A stretch of DNA of 64,000 nucleotides from JACDHG01 sp963815295 (lineage in GTDB: Bacteria > Actinomycetota > Actinomycetes > Propionibacteriales > Nocardioidaceae): the NCBI GenBank assembly GCA_963815295.1, contig CAWFFZ010000008.1:1922001-1986000 (forward strand). Reading direction: 5' to 3'. The notes under the pieces are model-generated. The model worked only from the letters and a program-made list of their open reading frames with translations. It did not search any database and was not told where the DNA came from. The translations under genes and the position numbers were made by a program. Below, one piece after another: positions 25,403 through 33,875 of this stretch. Within the stretch, counting starts at the first letter, position 1. Every line of letters starts with the position of its first letter.

Positions 25403-26788
25403 TCAGCAGCCGACGAGTCGCTCGGCGAAATAGGCCATGACCTTGTCAAGGCTGACGCGGTCCTGCTTCATGCTGTCGCGCTCGCGGATCGTGACGGCAT
25501 TGTCGTCGAGCGTGTCGAAGTCGACCGTCACGCAGTACGGCGTACCGATCTCGTCCTGCCGCCGGTAGCGACGCCCGATCGCGCCCGCGTCGTCGAAATC
25601 GACGTTCCAGCTACCGCGCAGCTCGGCCGCCAACGCCTTCGCCTTCGGCGACAGGTCCGGGTTGCGCGACAACGGGAGCACTGCGGCCTTGACCGGCGCC
25701 AGCCGCGGGTCAAGCCGCAGCACAGTGCGCTTGTCGACCCCGCCCTTGGCGTTGGGAGCTTCGTCCTCGGCGTAGGCATCGATGAGGAACGCCATCACCG
25801 AGCGGGTGAGACCGGCGGCCGGCTCGATGACGTACGGCGTCCAGCGTTCGTTGGTGGCCTGGTCGAAGTAGCTGAGGTCCTGGCCCGAGGCTGCGCTGTG
25901 GGCTTTCAGGTCGAAGTCAAAGCGGTTGGCGATGCCTTCGAGCTCGTCGAACTCCCGGCCCGGCAGGTCGAATCGGTATTCGATGTCGACGGTCCGCTTG
26001 GAGTAGTGCGACAGCTTCTCGGCGGGGTGTTCGAGGTGGCGCAGGTTGTTGCGGTCGATGCCAAGACCGACATACCAGTCGGTGCGCAGGTCGATCCAGG
26101 TCTGGTGCCACTCCTCGTCGGAGCCCGGCTCGACGAAGAACTCCATCTCCATCTGCTCGAACTCGCGGGTGCGGAAGATGAAGTTGCCGGGCGTGATCTC
26201 GTTGCGGAAGCTCTTGCCCGTCTGGGCGATCCCGAAGGGCGGCTTCTTGCGCGAGGCGTTCATCACGTTGGCGAAGTTGAGGAAGATGCCCTGCGCGGTC
26301 TCGGGGCGCAGGTAGTGGAGCCCGGACTCGTCCTCGATCACGCCGAGGTAGGTCTTGAGCATGCCGTTGAACGGGCGGGGCTCGGTCCACGCGCCACGGG
26401 TGCCGCAGTTCGGGCACGCCACGATGGCGAGGTCGACGTCGTCGGGGTTGTCGATCCCCTTCTTCGACGCCACCGCCTCCTGCAGGTGGTCGGCGCGGAA
26501 CCGCTTGTGGCAGCTCTGACACTCGGTCAGCGGGTCGGTGAAGGTGGCGAGGTGACCCGAGGCCTCCCAGGTCTTCGTCGGCAAGATCACTGACGAGTCG
26601 AGCCCCACCACGTCGTCGCGTGAGGTGACGGTGGAGCGCCACCACTGGCGCTTGATGTTCTCCTTGAGCTCGACGCCGAGCGGACCGTAGTCCCACGCGG
26701 AGCGGGTGCCTCCGTAGATCTCGCCACACGGGAACACGAACCCGCGGCGTTTGCAGAGGCTGACGATGTTGTCGATGGCACTGGCCAT
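25403..26788 (-). CDS. glyS: Glycyl-tRNA synthetase (dimeric type)
   Basis: This 461-residue class II synthetase charges tRNA-Gly. Motif 2 (FRNEITPGNFIFRTREFEQM) and the PETAQGIFLNFANV block are clear. A zinc-ribbon insertion has ECQSCHKRF and VACPNCGTRG. The C-terminal anticodon-binding domain includes RYRRQDEIGTPYCVTVDFDT. The length matches the alpha2 enzyme of actinobacteria and eukaryotes rather than the alpha2-beta2 form. ATG 26788 has GGAG nine bases upstream; ATG 26803 lacks one. Confidence 0.97.
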   Translation of the reverse strand: MASAIDNIVSLCKRRGFVFPCGEIYGGTRSAWDYGPLGVELKENIKRQWWRSTVTSRDDVVGLDSSVILPTKTWEASGHLATFTDPLTECQSCHKRFRADHLQEAVASKKGIDNPDDVDLAIVACPNCGTRGAWTEPRPFNGMLKTYLGVIEDESGLHYLRPETAQGIFLNFANVMNASRKKPPFGIAQTGKSFRNEITPGNFIFRTREFEQMEMEFFVEPGSDEEWHQTWIDLRTDWYVGLGIDRNNLRHLEHPAEKLSHYSKRTVDIEYRFDLPGREFDELEGIANRFDFDLKAHSAASGQDLSYFDQATNERWTPYVIEPAAGLTRSVMAFLIDAYAEDEAPNAKGGVDKRTVLRLDPRLAPVKAAVLPLSRNPDLSPKAKALAAELRGSWNVDFDDAGAIGRRYRRQDEIGTPYCVTVDFDTLDDNAVTIRERDSMKQDRVSLDKVMAYFAERLVGC

Positions 26789-26885
26789 GAGAGGGATCTC
26801 CATCCGGCTGGCAGTCGGCGGTCAACCTCCCGATGTGGGAGGCAGCCACCAGACTACCTCCGGACGTCAGCCCTCTCCGGCCGGC

Positions 26886-27206
26886 TCAGTCGTCGGTTTC
26901 GCCGTTGTCTTCGCCCTCGGAGCTGACGACGTTGAAGTTCTCGTCGAGCTGGACGTCGGTCTCGCCACCGCCGGGCAGCGTGACCTCAACCTCGTAGTAG
27001 CTCTCTTCGTCGCCTACCTCGGTGTCGCTGACCGTGCCGCCGCCGGTGTGCTCCAGCGCCGCAGCCGAAGCCTTATCGAGCGCGTCGCCGGTGATCGGCT
27101 GCTCAGCGTCATCCCCGCCGCCGGTCGCGGCTGCGACGCCTGCACCGGCGGCAACTGTCGCCACCGTCGCGGCGGCGAGGGCGGTCCATTTGGTCTTGCG
27201 GTTCAT
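26886..27206 (-). CDS. PepSY-domain secreted or membrane-anchored protein
   Basis: A 106-residue protein with an N-terminal signal or anchor helix (KTKWTALAAATVATVAAGAG) and a single PepSY-like domain (ITGDALDKASAAALEHTGGG, then SYYEVEVTLPGGGETDVQLD) ending in an acidic tail. PepSY domains are thought to bind or inhibit peptidases or to act as extracytoplasmic sensors. GAGGAG lies six bases upstream of ATG 27206, which fixes the start. Located between glyS and an ABM-like gene, same strand. Confidence 0.82.
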   Translation of the reverse strand: MNRKTKWTALAAATVATVAAGAGVAAATGGGDDAEQPITGDALDKASAAALEHTGGGTVSDTEVGDEESYYEVEVTLPGGGETDVQLDENFNVVSSEGEDNGETDD

Positions 27207-27315
27207 CGCGGTCTCCTCGTCGGACTGGTTCACCAGTCGATCGACTACCCCTACAACTGTGGCAGCGACCGGCTGAACCCACGCTGAACGATACCTTTAA
27301 GCACGGATTGCCTGC

Positions 27316-27648
27316 TCAGGTGACCCGCGGGATCGACTGGTTGCCCTGGTCTTCCGGCTCGGCGCCGTCGCCAGCGAGGATCTCAAACGCCGAGGGCTCG
27401 TCGAGGGCATACGACAGGAGCGGGACGACCGTCACCTTGACGTCGTACGACGACAGCGCCCGGCGGTAGGAACCCACGTCGGCCCACCGCGTCGTGAGCA
27501 CCCACAGGCTGGTGTCGTCGACCGCCCGGCCGACCGATCCGCCGACGAAACCCGGCTTGGCGGCGAGCCCGTCAAGGCAGGTGCCCAGCTCGGCCCGGGC
27601 GCGACCCGCGAGGTCGTCGTCGTAATGGAACCGCGAGATGACCAGCAT
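27316..27648 (-). CDS. ABM-like (dimeric alpha/beta barrel) protein
   Basis: A 110-residue protein with the ferredoxin-like dimeric barrel pattern of antibiotic biosynthesis monooxygenase (ABM) domains: MLVISRFHY at the first strand, AELGTCLDGLAAKPGFVGGS in the helix-strand region and LWVLTTRWADVGSYRRALSS near the second helix. It could be a small monooxygenase or a ligand-binding protein. It is conserved near glyS in related actinobacteria as far as I recall, but I am not certain. It is divergent from the PAP2-family gene, separated by 110 bases. Confidence 0.72.
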   Translation of the reverse strand: MLVISRFHYDDDLAGRARAELGTCLDGLAAKPGFVGGSVGRAVDDTSLWVLTTRWADVGSYRRALSSYDVKVTVVPLLSYALDEPSAFEILAGDGAEPEDQGNQSIPRVT

Positions 27649-27758
27649 CCCTCGTATGCTCTCAGCAAGGCGTCGTCGTCATTGCATCGAGGTGTTGTGG
27701 CGGCGACGGGGTGCGCCAGGGTTCACAATCGACCGGCGGGAAGGCAGAAAGGGCTGAC

Positions 27759-28769
27759 ATGGGGGACGTGCAGGTGGCCGAGGCGACCGCACCGGAGGTC
27801 GCGGGGTTCACCTCCCGTGGGGCCCGGGCGATTGCCTTGACGGTGTACCTGACGGTGTTGCTCGCCTGGATCTGGAAGGTGGGCGTACCGACCGACACCC
27901 TGCAGATCTTCGTCTGGATCTGGGCGGCCGCGATCGCCTGGAACGTGCAAGCCCCGAAGCGGCACCACCTGGGCTTCGTCCGCGACTGGTGGCTCCCTCT
28001 GGTCGTGCTGCTGGTCTACCTCTACAGCCGCGGCTTCGCCGACGAGATCGGTCTCTTCAGCGTGCACTTCACCTCGCCCATCGCGATCGACCGCTGGCTC
28101 TTCGACGGCGCTCTCCCGAGCCAGTACCTGCAAGACCGCTGGTGCGGCGACACATGCAACTACTACGTGCCGCCGCGGTGGTACGACGTCGCACTCACCG
28201 CGGTCTACTACTCGCATTTCCTGGTCGCTCCGACTGTTGCGTTCGTCTTGTGGCTGCGCAACCGGGCGACCTGGATCCACTTCATGCGTCGCTATCTCAC
28301 CATCAACATCGTCGGCCTGATCGGCTACATCACGGTGCCGATGGCGCCACCGTGGATGGCCAGCGACTTCGGTCTGATCGACGGTGGGGTTGCTCGCCTC
28401 ACCGGCCGAGGGTGGTCCGAGATCGGCCTCGGCGGCTTCCACCAAGCGCTCGCCGACGTCGGCAACCCGACAGCGGCGATGCCGTCTCTGCACGCCGGCA
28501 TCGCCGCACTGGTGGCGATGTACGCCGTCCAACGGCTCCGCTCCCCCTGGCGGTGGCTCCTGCTCGCCTACCCGCTCGTGATGTCGCTGATGCTCGTCTA
28601 CTACGGCGAGCACTACGTCATCGACCTGATCGCGGGATGGCTGGTCGCCATCGCCGTGCTGGCGGGGTGCAGCGCCTGGGAACGACTCTTTGGTCGACAG
28701 GGGACAGACCAGCTGCAAGACGCGGTGCCGTCGCAGCGGCTGGCCGACGCCGACAACCGCTCGACCTAG
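27759..28769 (+). CDS. PAP2-superfamily membrane phosphatase or phosphotransferase
   Basis: A 336-residue multi-pass membrane protein. The active-site pieces of the PAP2 superfamily are near the C-terminus: TAAMPSLHAGIAALVAM (PSxH-type domain 2) and YGEHYVIDLIAGWLVA (HxxxD domain 3). About six hydrophobic segments precede and surround them. The architecture resembles the inositol-phosphorylceramide-synthase-like (Aur1) branch, whose actinobacterial members act on phosphatidylinositol-type lipids or polyprenyl phosphates. ATG 27759 has AAAGGG five bases upstream. The C-terminus extends into a short cytoplasmic tail. Confidence 0.82.
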   Translation: MGDVQVAEATAPEVAGFTSRGARAIALTVYLTVLLAWIWKVGVPTDTLQIFVWIWAAAIAWNVQAPKRHHLGFVRDWWLPLVVLLVYLYSRGFADEIGLFSVHFTSPIAIDRWLFDGALPSQYLQDRWCGDTCNYYVPPRWYDVALTAVYYSHFLVAPTVAFVLWLRNRATWIHFMRRYLTINIVGLIGYITVPMAPPWMASDFGLIDGGVARLTGRGWSEIGLGGFHQALADVGNPTAAMPSLHAGIAALVAMYAVQRLRSPWRWLLLAYPLVMSLMLVYYGEHYVIDLIAGWLVAIAVLAGCSAWERLFGRQGTDQLQDAVPSQRLADADNRST

Positions 28770-28778
28770 GATGTGGCA

Positions 28779-29139
28779 GTGACCACCTCGAACCCGCGTC
28801 GCTCGGGCAATCCTGCGAAGCGGGCAGCCACGCCCAGCGCCGACACCAGCGACCAGTGGCTGGCGCGCCCGGCTCGACGACCGCAGCCGCGCAGTGCTGC
28901 TCCGGCTGTCCCAACTTCCCAAGCTCGTCATCCCCGGCGCAATGCTCGCGCTGATGCTGACGGGCCTCGCCGCGCCTGTGCCGGTAGCGCTGGTCGCGCT
29001 GGCGGTCGTCGCGTTGTTCGTCGGGTGGCTCGCCGTGCTGTCGTGGCCGGTGCTCGACCTCAAGGGCAGGTTCGTGCGGGGCCTGATGCTTGGACTGGTG
29101 ATCGGCTCAGGCGTCGCCCGCGTCAACGGGTGGCTCTGA
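28779..29139 (+). pseudogene. DUF6703-like membrane protein, frameshifted
   Basis: From GTG 28779 one frame reads MTTSNPRRSGNPAKRAATPS and a few more residues. Near 28850-28865 the coding signal moves by one base to a frame reading WRARLDDRSRAVLLRLSQLP and then two to three hydrophobic segments (MLALMLTGLAAPVPVALVAL, LFVGWLAVLSWPVLDLKGRF) to the stop at 29139. Joined, the product matches the DUF6703 pattern: basic N-terminus, ERR-type amphipathic helix, membrane segments. Translation from the internal GTG at 28894 would still give an 81-residue membrane protein. The 3' end overlaps the convergent PH-domain gene by 33 bases. Confidence 0.6.
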
Positions 29140-30585
29140 CACTGCTGCGTATCCGGAGCTCGAGTCGACAGGGACCCGGTGCGCCCGAGCCCGCGCGGCT
29201 AGTTCATTAACCAGGCCAGCCGCTTCTGCGACATCGCGGTGCTGAGCAGTCCAGCGGCTGACTCCCTTCGGCATGTCGAGGTAGACCGTCGCGAGGCCGA
29301 GTCGGCGCTGCAGCGGGCCCTGCTCGGCCGACACACTCTGCGTACGGGCGTATGGCACGTAGGAGCGAGCGCGCCGCCACCGACCCTGCAGCGTCACCGC
29401 CCCATGAGGGTGCAGGACAACGCCGAGGAACGGCCCGCTCCACGGGTCGAGGGTTCGCGACCGATCGCCAGGACGACGTACGTCGCCACTGTCGAGAGCG
29501 ACTCCCGTGATCGACCAGACCAAAGCCAGGGCCTCGGCACGGTCGGCGACCGGCATCAGGGACGCGGCATGCGTGGCGTCTGCCGCGCCCGCCACGTCGA
29601 CCTCGACTCGCGCCCAGCCGAACCGCCGCCACAAATAGGGCTCCTCGATCCGGACACCCTGAATGCGGTCGGTGTCGATGGTCCGGTTGACGGTCGAGAA
29701 CAAGCCTGCATTGGTCCGGATGCCCGACGGCGTCCGGAACAGACGGAAATCGGCGTCCGTGAGCACCGCCATGGTCTGCTTGTACAGCTGCACCAGGATG
29801 GCGATCGTCACGGGCACGATCCCGGCCAGCGCCGCCAGCACTGCGCTGGCTCCCCAGATCAGGCCCGCCAGCACCAGGCCGGCGAACCACAGCACCAACA
29901 ACAACAGCACCGGAGCGCCGTCGAGCACGTTCGCCTGGATGAGCCGCTTGGTCGAAACGGTCGCGATCAGCGCGTCTTCGGGTGCGGGGACATGTTCGCC
30001 CGCGCTGGAAGTGGCGGCCGACGTATGCCGCAGGATCTCCTCACGCAGCGCCCACGCGTCTTTGACGCCGAGATAGGACAACGCGACGGACGCTTCGCCG
30101 CCGGCGGCCATCTCTAGTCGCACGACCGCGAGCCCGACGAGACGGGCGAACACTGGCTGGTTGACGTCGACCGACTGCACCCGGTTGAGCCGGACCTGGC
30201 TGCGCTGCCGCACGATGAGGCCGCGGTGGTACAACAGCGTGCCCGGGCCTGGCGGCTCCTCCACGATCGCGAACCCGGTGACCCGCCACGACAGCCAGGC
30301 GCCCGCGATGGCCACGACCGCGACCGCCAACACAATCAAAGCCCCTTTGGCCAACACCGACAGGTCGGCATCCCCGTGCAGGGCATCCCAGAAGAACCGA
30401 AGCCGCTCAAGATCGTCCTTGAACGCACTGAGCGCGATTGCGGTGACCGCGCCGATCATCTTCCAGGACTTCAGGATGGGAGACAGCGGATGCAGCCGGC
30501 GCAGCTGACTGGCGGGCAGGTCCGGCAGTGCGGCGGCCTCACCTACCGGCTGCTCACCCTCGAGGACAGTTTCGTCTGAAGTCAT
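29107..30585 (-). CDS. Bacterial PH-domain membrane protein (YdbT-like)
   Basis: This 492-residue protein has three bPH2 (PF03703-type) segments, each following transmembrane helices: VEEPPGPGTLLYHRGLIVRQ with VRLNRVQSVDVNQPV, then FRTPSGIRTNAGLFSTVNRT with DRIQGVRIEEPYLWRRFGWA, then a C-terminal RSYVPYARTQSVSAEQGPLQ with LGLATVYLDMP. It overlaps the smaller PH-domain gene upstream by 4 bases. The pair is equivalent to YdbS/YdbT of Bacillus, implicated there in envelope stress or bacteriocin resistance; the role here is inferred only. Confidence 0.87.
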   Translation of the reverse strand: MTSDETVLEGEQPVGEAAALPDLPASQLRRLHPLSPILKSWKMIGAVTAIALSAFKDDLERLRFFWDALHGDADLSVLAKGALIVLAVAVVAIAGAWLSWRVTGFAIVEEPPGPGTLLYHRGLIVRQRSQVRLNRVQSVDVNQPVFARLVGLAVVRLEMAAGGEASVALSYLGVKDAWALREEILRHTSAATSSAGEHVPAPEDALIATVSTKRLIQANVLDGAPVLLLLVLWFAGLVLAGLIWGASAVLAALAGIVPVTIAILVQLYKQTMAVLTDADFRLFRTPSGIRTNAGLFSTVNRTIDTDRIQGVRIEEPYLWRRFGWARVEVDVAGAADATHAASLMPVADRAEALALVWSITGVALDSGDVRRPGDRSRTLDPWSGPFLGVVLHPHGAVTLQGRWRRARSYVPYARTQSVSAEQGPLQRRLGLATVYLDMPKGVSRWTAQHRDVAEAAGLVNELAARARAHRVPVDSSSGYAAVSEPPVDAGDA

Positions 30586-31097
30586 AGCCCTGCGGCCGCG
30601 GCCTCTCCTTTGGCCGCGAGCCGGTCACGCAGCTGCCGGGCGACGTCAGTCGGCAGGCCCGGAATTCGCGCGTCGGTTGCTGCCGACGCCGTCACGAGTG
30701 ACACGGTGGCGATGCCGAGTCGCTGTGAGACGGGGTTGGACGACACCTCGATGACCTGCATCCGCCCATACGGCACCACCGATAGCTGGCGGTGCAGCCG
30801 GCCCCGGCTGACGAGCAGGTCCTGCTGCCGCTCGACGTACCGCCACGATGCGACGGTCCGCGGAATGAGGAACCAGGCGGTGGCCGAGGCCACCAGGAGA
30901 ACCAAACCGGGCGCCATCAGCCACCACGTGACCCCCGACTCCGGGAAGCCAGCGAGGACTGCCCACACGCAGAAGCCGAGACCGATGGCGGCGCACACGA
31001 CCGCGGGGATTCGCCGCTCAGTCACCAAGGCGTGCGAAACCGGCTGCCAGTCGAGATCGGGGTCGGCGAAGATGCGGTCCCCCGTTGTGTCGTCCAC
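30582..31097 (-). CDS. Bacterial PH-domain membrane protein (YdbS-like)
   Basis: A 171-residue protein has two N-terminal hydrophobic segments (VVCAAIGLGFCVWAVLAGF and WWLMAPGLVLLVASATAWFL) and one bPH2 domain (RYVERQQDLLVSRGRLHRQL, then VPYGRMQVIEVSSNPVSQRL, then GIATVSLVTASAATDARIPG). It is the small partner of the larger PH-domain protein, with start and stop codons overlapping by 4 bases. The gene is divergent from the zinc transporter operon. Confidence 0.85.
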   Translation of the reverse strand: MDDTTGDRIFADPDLDWQPVSHALVTERRIPAVVCAAIGLGFCVWAVLAGFPESGVTWWLMAPGLVLLVASATAWFLIPRTVASWRYVERQQDLLVSRGRLHRQLSVVPYGRMQVIEVSSNPVSQRLGIATVSLVTASAATDARIPGLPTDVARQLRDRLAAKGEAAAAGL

Positions 31098-31137
31098 CCA
31101 GCCAGCGTAATGCGCCCCAATCCACCGCCCGTTTCCA

Positions 31138-31160
31138 GTGATCGAGCCCGTCGAGATCCC
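31138..31160. repeat. Short dispersed TCGA-rich repeat
   Basis: GTGATCGAGCCCGTCGAGAT differs from the copy at 4459-4478 by one base. It lies in the divergent intergenic region just upstream of the zinc-operon promoter. Confidence 0.5.
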
Positions 31161-31169
31161 TTTTCTGAG

Positions 31170-31207
31170 TTGACAATGGTTTTCAGTTCAGTTGATAATC
31201 GTTTTCA
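31170..31207 (+). promoter_or_regulatory. Zur-type operator over a leaderless promoter
   Basis: TTGACA (31170-31175) and GATAAT (31194-31199) are 18 bases apart and make a near-consensus promoter; transcription would start at about 31206-31207, at the znuA ATG itself, and no Shine-Dalgarno is present. Two direct copies of a Zur-like palindrome overlap it: TGACAATGGTTTTCA (31171-31185) and TGATAATCGTTTTCA (31193-31207). Both resemble the actinobacterial Zur box TGATAATGATTATCA. Zinc-bound Zur would block polymerase directly. Confidence 0.75.
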
Positions 31208-32118
31208 TGAAGGCTCGGGCGAAGGCGATGCGCACCGCGCTGATCGCCGCCCTGAGTCTCCCCCTCCTTTCAGGCTGCGCCGCGCTCGGCGGTGAAGACT
31301 CGGGCGGTCGTCCGCAGGTGGTGGCGGCGTTCTACCCCTACGCGTATGTCGTCGAGCGGGTCGCCGGTGACCACGTCGACATCATCAACCTCACTGCTCC
31401 AGGCCTCGAGCCCCATGAGCTCGAGCTGACCCCCCGTCAGGTCGCCGACATCAGCGAGGCCGATCTGGTCGTCTACGAGTCAGGCTTCCAGCCGTCGGTC
31501 GATGAGGCAGTCGACCAGAGCGCGGGCGGCACCACGCTGGACGTCACCGACGTGGTACCCCTGAAAGACACCGGGGCTGTCGCCGAGGACCCCGCCGACG
31601 GCGACCCACACCTGTGGCAGGACCCGACGCTGCTCATGCCGATCGTCGAGCAGGTCCGCGACGAGCTCGCCGCTGCCGACCCCGCCCACGCCGCCGCCTA
31701 CCGCGCCGCCTCCGCCGAGCTCATCGCCGACCTCCGCCAGCTCGACACCGACTTCAAGGCCGGACTCGCCGACTGTCAGCGCACCGAGTTCGTGACGAGC
31801 CACGCGGCGTTCGGCTATCTCGCAAACCGCTACGGCTTGACCATGGTGCCGATCGCCGGGCTCAGCCCCGACGTCGAGCCGAGCCCCGAGCACCTCGCCG
31901 AGATCCAGAACTACATCGAGTCCGACGGCATCACGACCGTCTTCGCTGAGACACTGGGCAGCAAGGAGTACGCCGACACACTGGCGAGCGACCTCGGCGT
32001 CGAGTCAGCGGTGCTCGACCCCGTCGAAGGCCTGGCCAGCGACGACTCCAACGACGACTACCTCTCGCTCATGCGGTCCAACCTGGCCGCGTTGCAGAAG
32101 GCGAACGGCTGCTCATGA
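31207..32118 (+). CDS. znuA: Zinc ABC transporter substrate-binding lipoprotein
   Basis: A 303-residue cluster A-I metal-binding protein with a lipobox LLSGC at the end of its signal peptide. Metal ligands expected for the family are visible: LTAPGLEPHELELTPRQVAD (His), DGDPHLWQDPTLLMPIVEQV (His), TEFVTSHAAFGYLANRYGL (His) and VFAETLGSKEYADTLASDLG (acidic). The usual His-rich loop is short. ATG 31207 coincides with the predicted transcription start; ATG 31228 is a possible alternative. It overlaps znuC by 4 bases, and the operator in front is Zur-like, which supports zinc rather than manganese. Confidence 0.92.
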   Translation: MKARAKAMRTALIAALSLPLLSGCAALGGEDSGGRPQVVAAFYPYAYVVERVAGDHVDIINLTAPGLEPHELELTPRQVADISEADLVVYESGFQPSVDEAVDQSAGGTTLDVTDVVPLKDTGAVAEDPADGDPHLWQDPTLLMPIVEQVRDELAAADPAHAAAYRAASAELIADLRQLDTDFKAGLADCQRTEFVTSHAAFGYLANRYGLTMVPIAGLSPDVEPSPEHLAEIQNYIESDGITTVFAETLGSKEYADTLASDLGVESAVLDPVEGLASDDSNDDYLSLMRSNLAALQKANGCS

Positions 32119-32873
32119 CGACCGCCATCGAAGTCGTAGACGGCAACATCTCGCTCGGTGGCCGGCCGATTGTGCGGGGCGTCGACCTGACCGTACGTCG
32201 TGGCGAGGTGGTCGCTCTGCTCGGCAGCAACGGGTCGGGCAAGTCGACCCTGGTCCGCGGGCTGATGGGGCTGGTGGCGTGGAGCTCAGGCGACGTACGC
32301 CTGCTCGGCAATGACCGCGCGGCGTTCCGCGACTGGCATCGCGTCGGCTACGTGCCCCAGCACATCAGCGCCGGCTCCGGGATTCCTGCCACGGTGCTCG
32401 AGGTCGTCTCGTCCGGGCGGTTGTCACGACGCCGGCTACTGCTGCCGCTGAGCCGACATGACCGCGACGCCGTGCAAGCGGCGTTGCGCGCTGTCGAGCT
32501 CGACGACCGCCAGCACGACGCCGTCAGCCAGCTGTCGGGTGGTCAGCAGCAGCGGGTGCTCATCGCTCGCGCACTGGCCGGCGAGCCCGACCTGCTCGTC
32601 CTCGACGAGCCCAATGCCGGCGTCGACATGCACAACCAGATCGGGCTGGTCGCGACGTTGCGGCCGATGGTCGAGTCTGGGGCGACCGTCCTGCTCGTGC
32701 TCCATGAGACCGGGCCGCTGGCCGACCTCATCGACCGCGTCGTCGTGCTGAGTGACGGACGGGTGACGTACGAGGGCCCGGCCGAGGGCACCCCCCAGGA
32801 CGACGTGCATGACCACCACCTCAGTCGTCAACAGCATGACCGGACACCGCTCGCCGGGGATGGTCCGCTGTGA
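32115..32873 (+). CDS. znuC: Zinc ABC transporter ATP-binding protein
   Basis: This 252-residue ATPase powers zinc import with the ZnuB permease. It has Walker A LLGSNGSGKSTLVRGLMG, the Q-loop region YVPQHIS, signature LSGGQQQRVLIARAL, Walker B LLVLDEPNAGVD and H-loop LLVLHETGPLAD. Gene overlaps on both sides are 4 bases (ATGA and GTGA), so translation is coupled with znuA and znuB. Confidence 0.94.
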   Translation: MTTAIEVVDGNISLGGRPIVRGVDLTVRRGEVVALLGSNGSGKSTLVRGLMGLVAWSSGDVRLLGNDRAAFRDWHRVGYVPQHISAGSGIPATVLEVVSSGRLSRRRLLLPLSRHDRDAVQAALRAVELDDRQHDAVSQLSGGQQQRVLIARALAGEPDLLVLDEPNAGVDMHNQIGLVATLRPMVESGATVLLVLHETGPLADLIDRVVVLSDGRVTYEGPAEGTPQDDVHDHHLSRQQHDRTPLAGDGPL

Positions 32874-33856
32874 GCATCCTCGACTACGACTTCATGGTCA
32901 GGGCGCTGCTGGCCGCGTTCTTTACCGGCCTCGCCGCTCCTGCAGTCGGCACCTATCTCGTGCAACGCCGCCTTGCGCTCATGGGCGACGGCATCGGCCA
33001 CATCGCCGTGACCGGTGTCGGGCTGGGCATTCTCACCGGCACATCGCCAGTGTGGACAGCGATCGGCGTCACGATCCTCGGTGCCCTGTTGATCGAGCTG
33101 ATCCGCGAGCGCGGACGCACCAGTGGCGACGTGGCACTGGCACTGATCTTCTACGGCGGCATCGCCGGCGGCGTCATGGTGACCGGCCTCGCTGGCGGCA
33201 GCGCGCAGACGCTGCAGAGCTACCTGTTCGGCTCGATCACCACGGTGACCGTCACTGACGTGTGGACGGTGGTGGCACTCGCGGCCGCCGTCATCTTCGT
33301 GGCGATCGGGTTCGCGCCGCAGCTGTTCGCGGTCTGCCAGGACGAGGACTTCGCCAAGGTGGCGGGGCTGCGGGTCCGCTTCTACAACCTGCTGATGTCG
33401 GTGATGGCGGCGGTTACGGTCACGGTGGCGATGCGCACTGTCGGGCTTCTGCTCGTCAGTGCGCTGATGGTCGTCCCGGTTGCCACCGCGCAACAGCTCA
33501 CTCGCAGCTTCAAGGTGACGATCCTGGCGGCGATGGTGCTCGGCGCGCTTGCCTCGCTTGGAGGGGTAGTCACGAGCTTCTACGTCAACGTCGCACCGGG
33601 CGCCACCATCGTGCTGCTTGCGTTGGCCTGCTTCGTCCTCGCCTGGCCCGTGGGCAGCCTGGTGCGCTACCGGAGGCGGATCGCGGAGCCGTTCGAGGTC
33701 GAGGCCGACCTGCCGCACCTCACCGTCCCGGAGACCCATGGCCATGTGCATGGAGACGACTGCGGCCACATCGCTGTCCAGCATGGCGACCACATCGACT
33801 ATGTGCACGGCGGCCATCGCCATGCTTCCCACGGAGACCACTATGACGAGCACTGA
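32870..33856 (+). CDS. znuB: Zinc ABC transporter permease with His-rich tail
   Basis: A 328-residue ABC-3 family permease with about eight hydrophobic segments (for example the RRLALMGDGIGHIAVTGVGL block typical of the family, and MRTVGLLLVSALMVVPVATA). It forms the membrane channel for ZnuA/ZnuC. The last about 45 residues are soluble and contain many His (MCETHGHVHGD-like run, HGGHRHASHGDHYDEH end), an extension not found in most ZnuB proteins and likely to bind zinc at the cytoplasmic face. GTG start overlapping znuC. Confidence 0.92.
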   Translation: MSILDYDFMVRALLAAFFTGLAAPAVGTYLVQRRLALMGDGIGHIAVTGVGLGILTGTSPVWTAIGVTILGALLIELIRERGRTSGDVALALIFYGGIAGGVMVTGLAGGSAQTLQSYLFGSITTVTVTDVWTVVALAAAVIFVAIGFAPQLFAVCQDEDFAKVAGLRVRFYNLLMSVMAAVTVTVAMRTVGLLLVSALMVVPVATAQQLTRSFKVTILAAMVLGALASLGGVVTSFYVNVAPGATIVLLALACFVLAWPVGSLVRYRRRIAEPFEVEADLPHLTVPETHGHVHGDDCGHIAVQHGDHIDYVHGGHRHASHGDHYDEH

Positions 33857-33875
33857 CACCTGAGGAGCTGACGAG

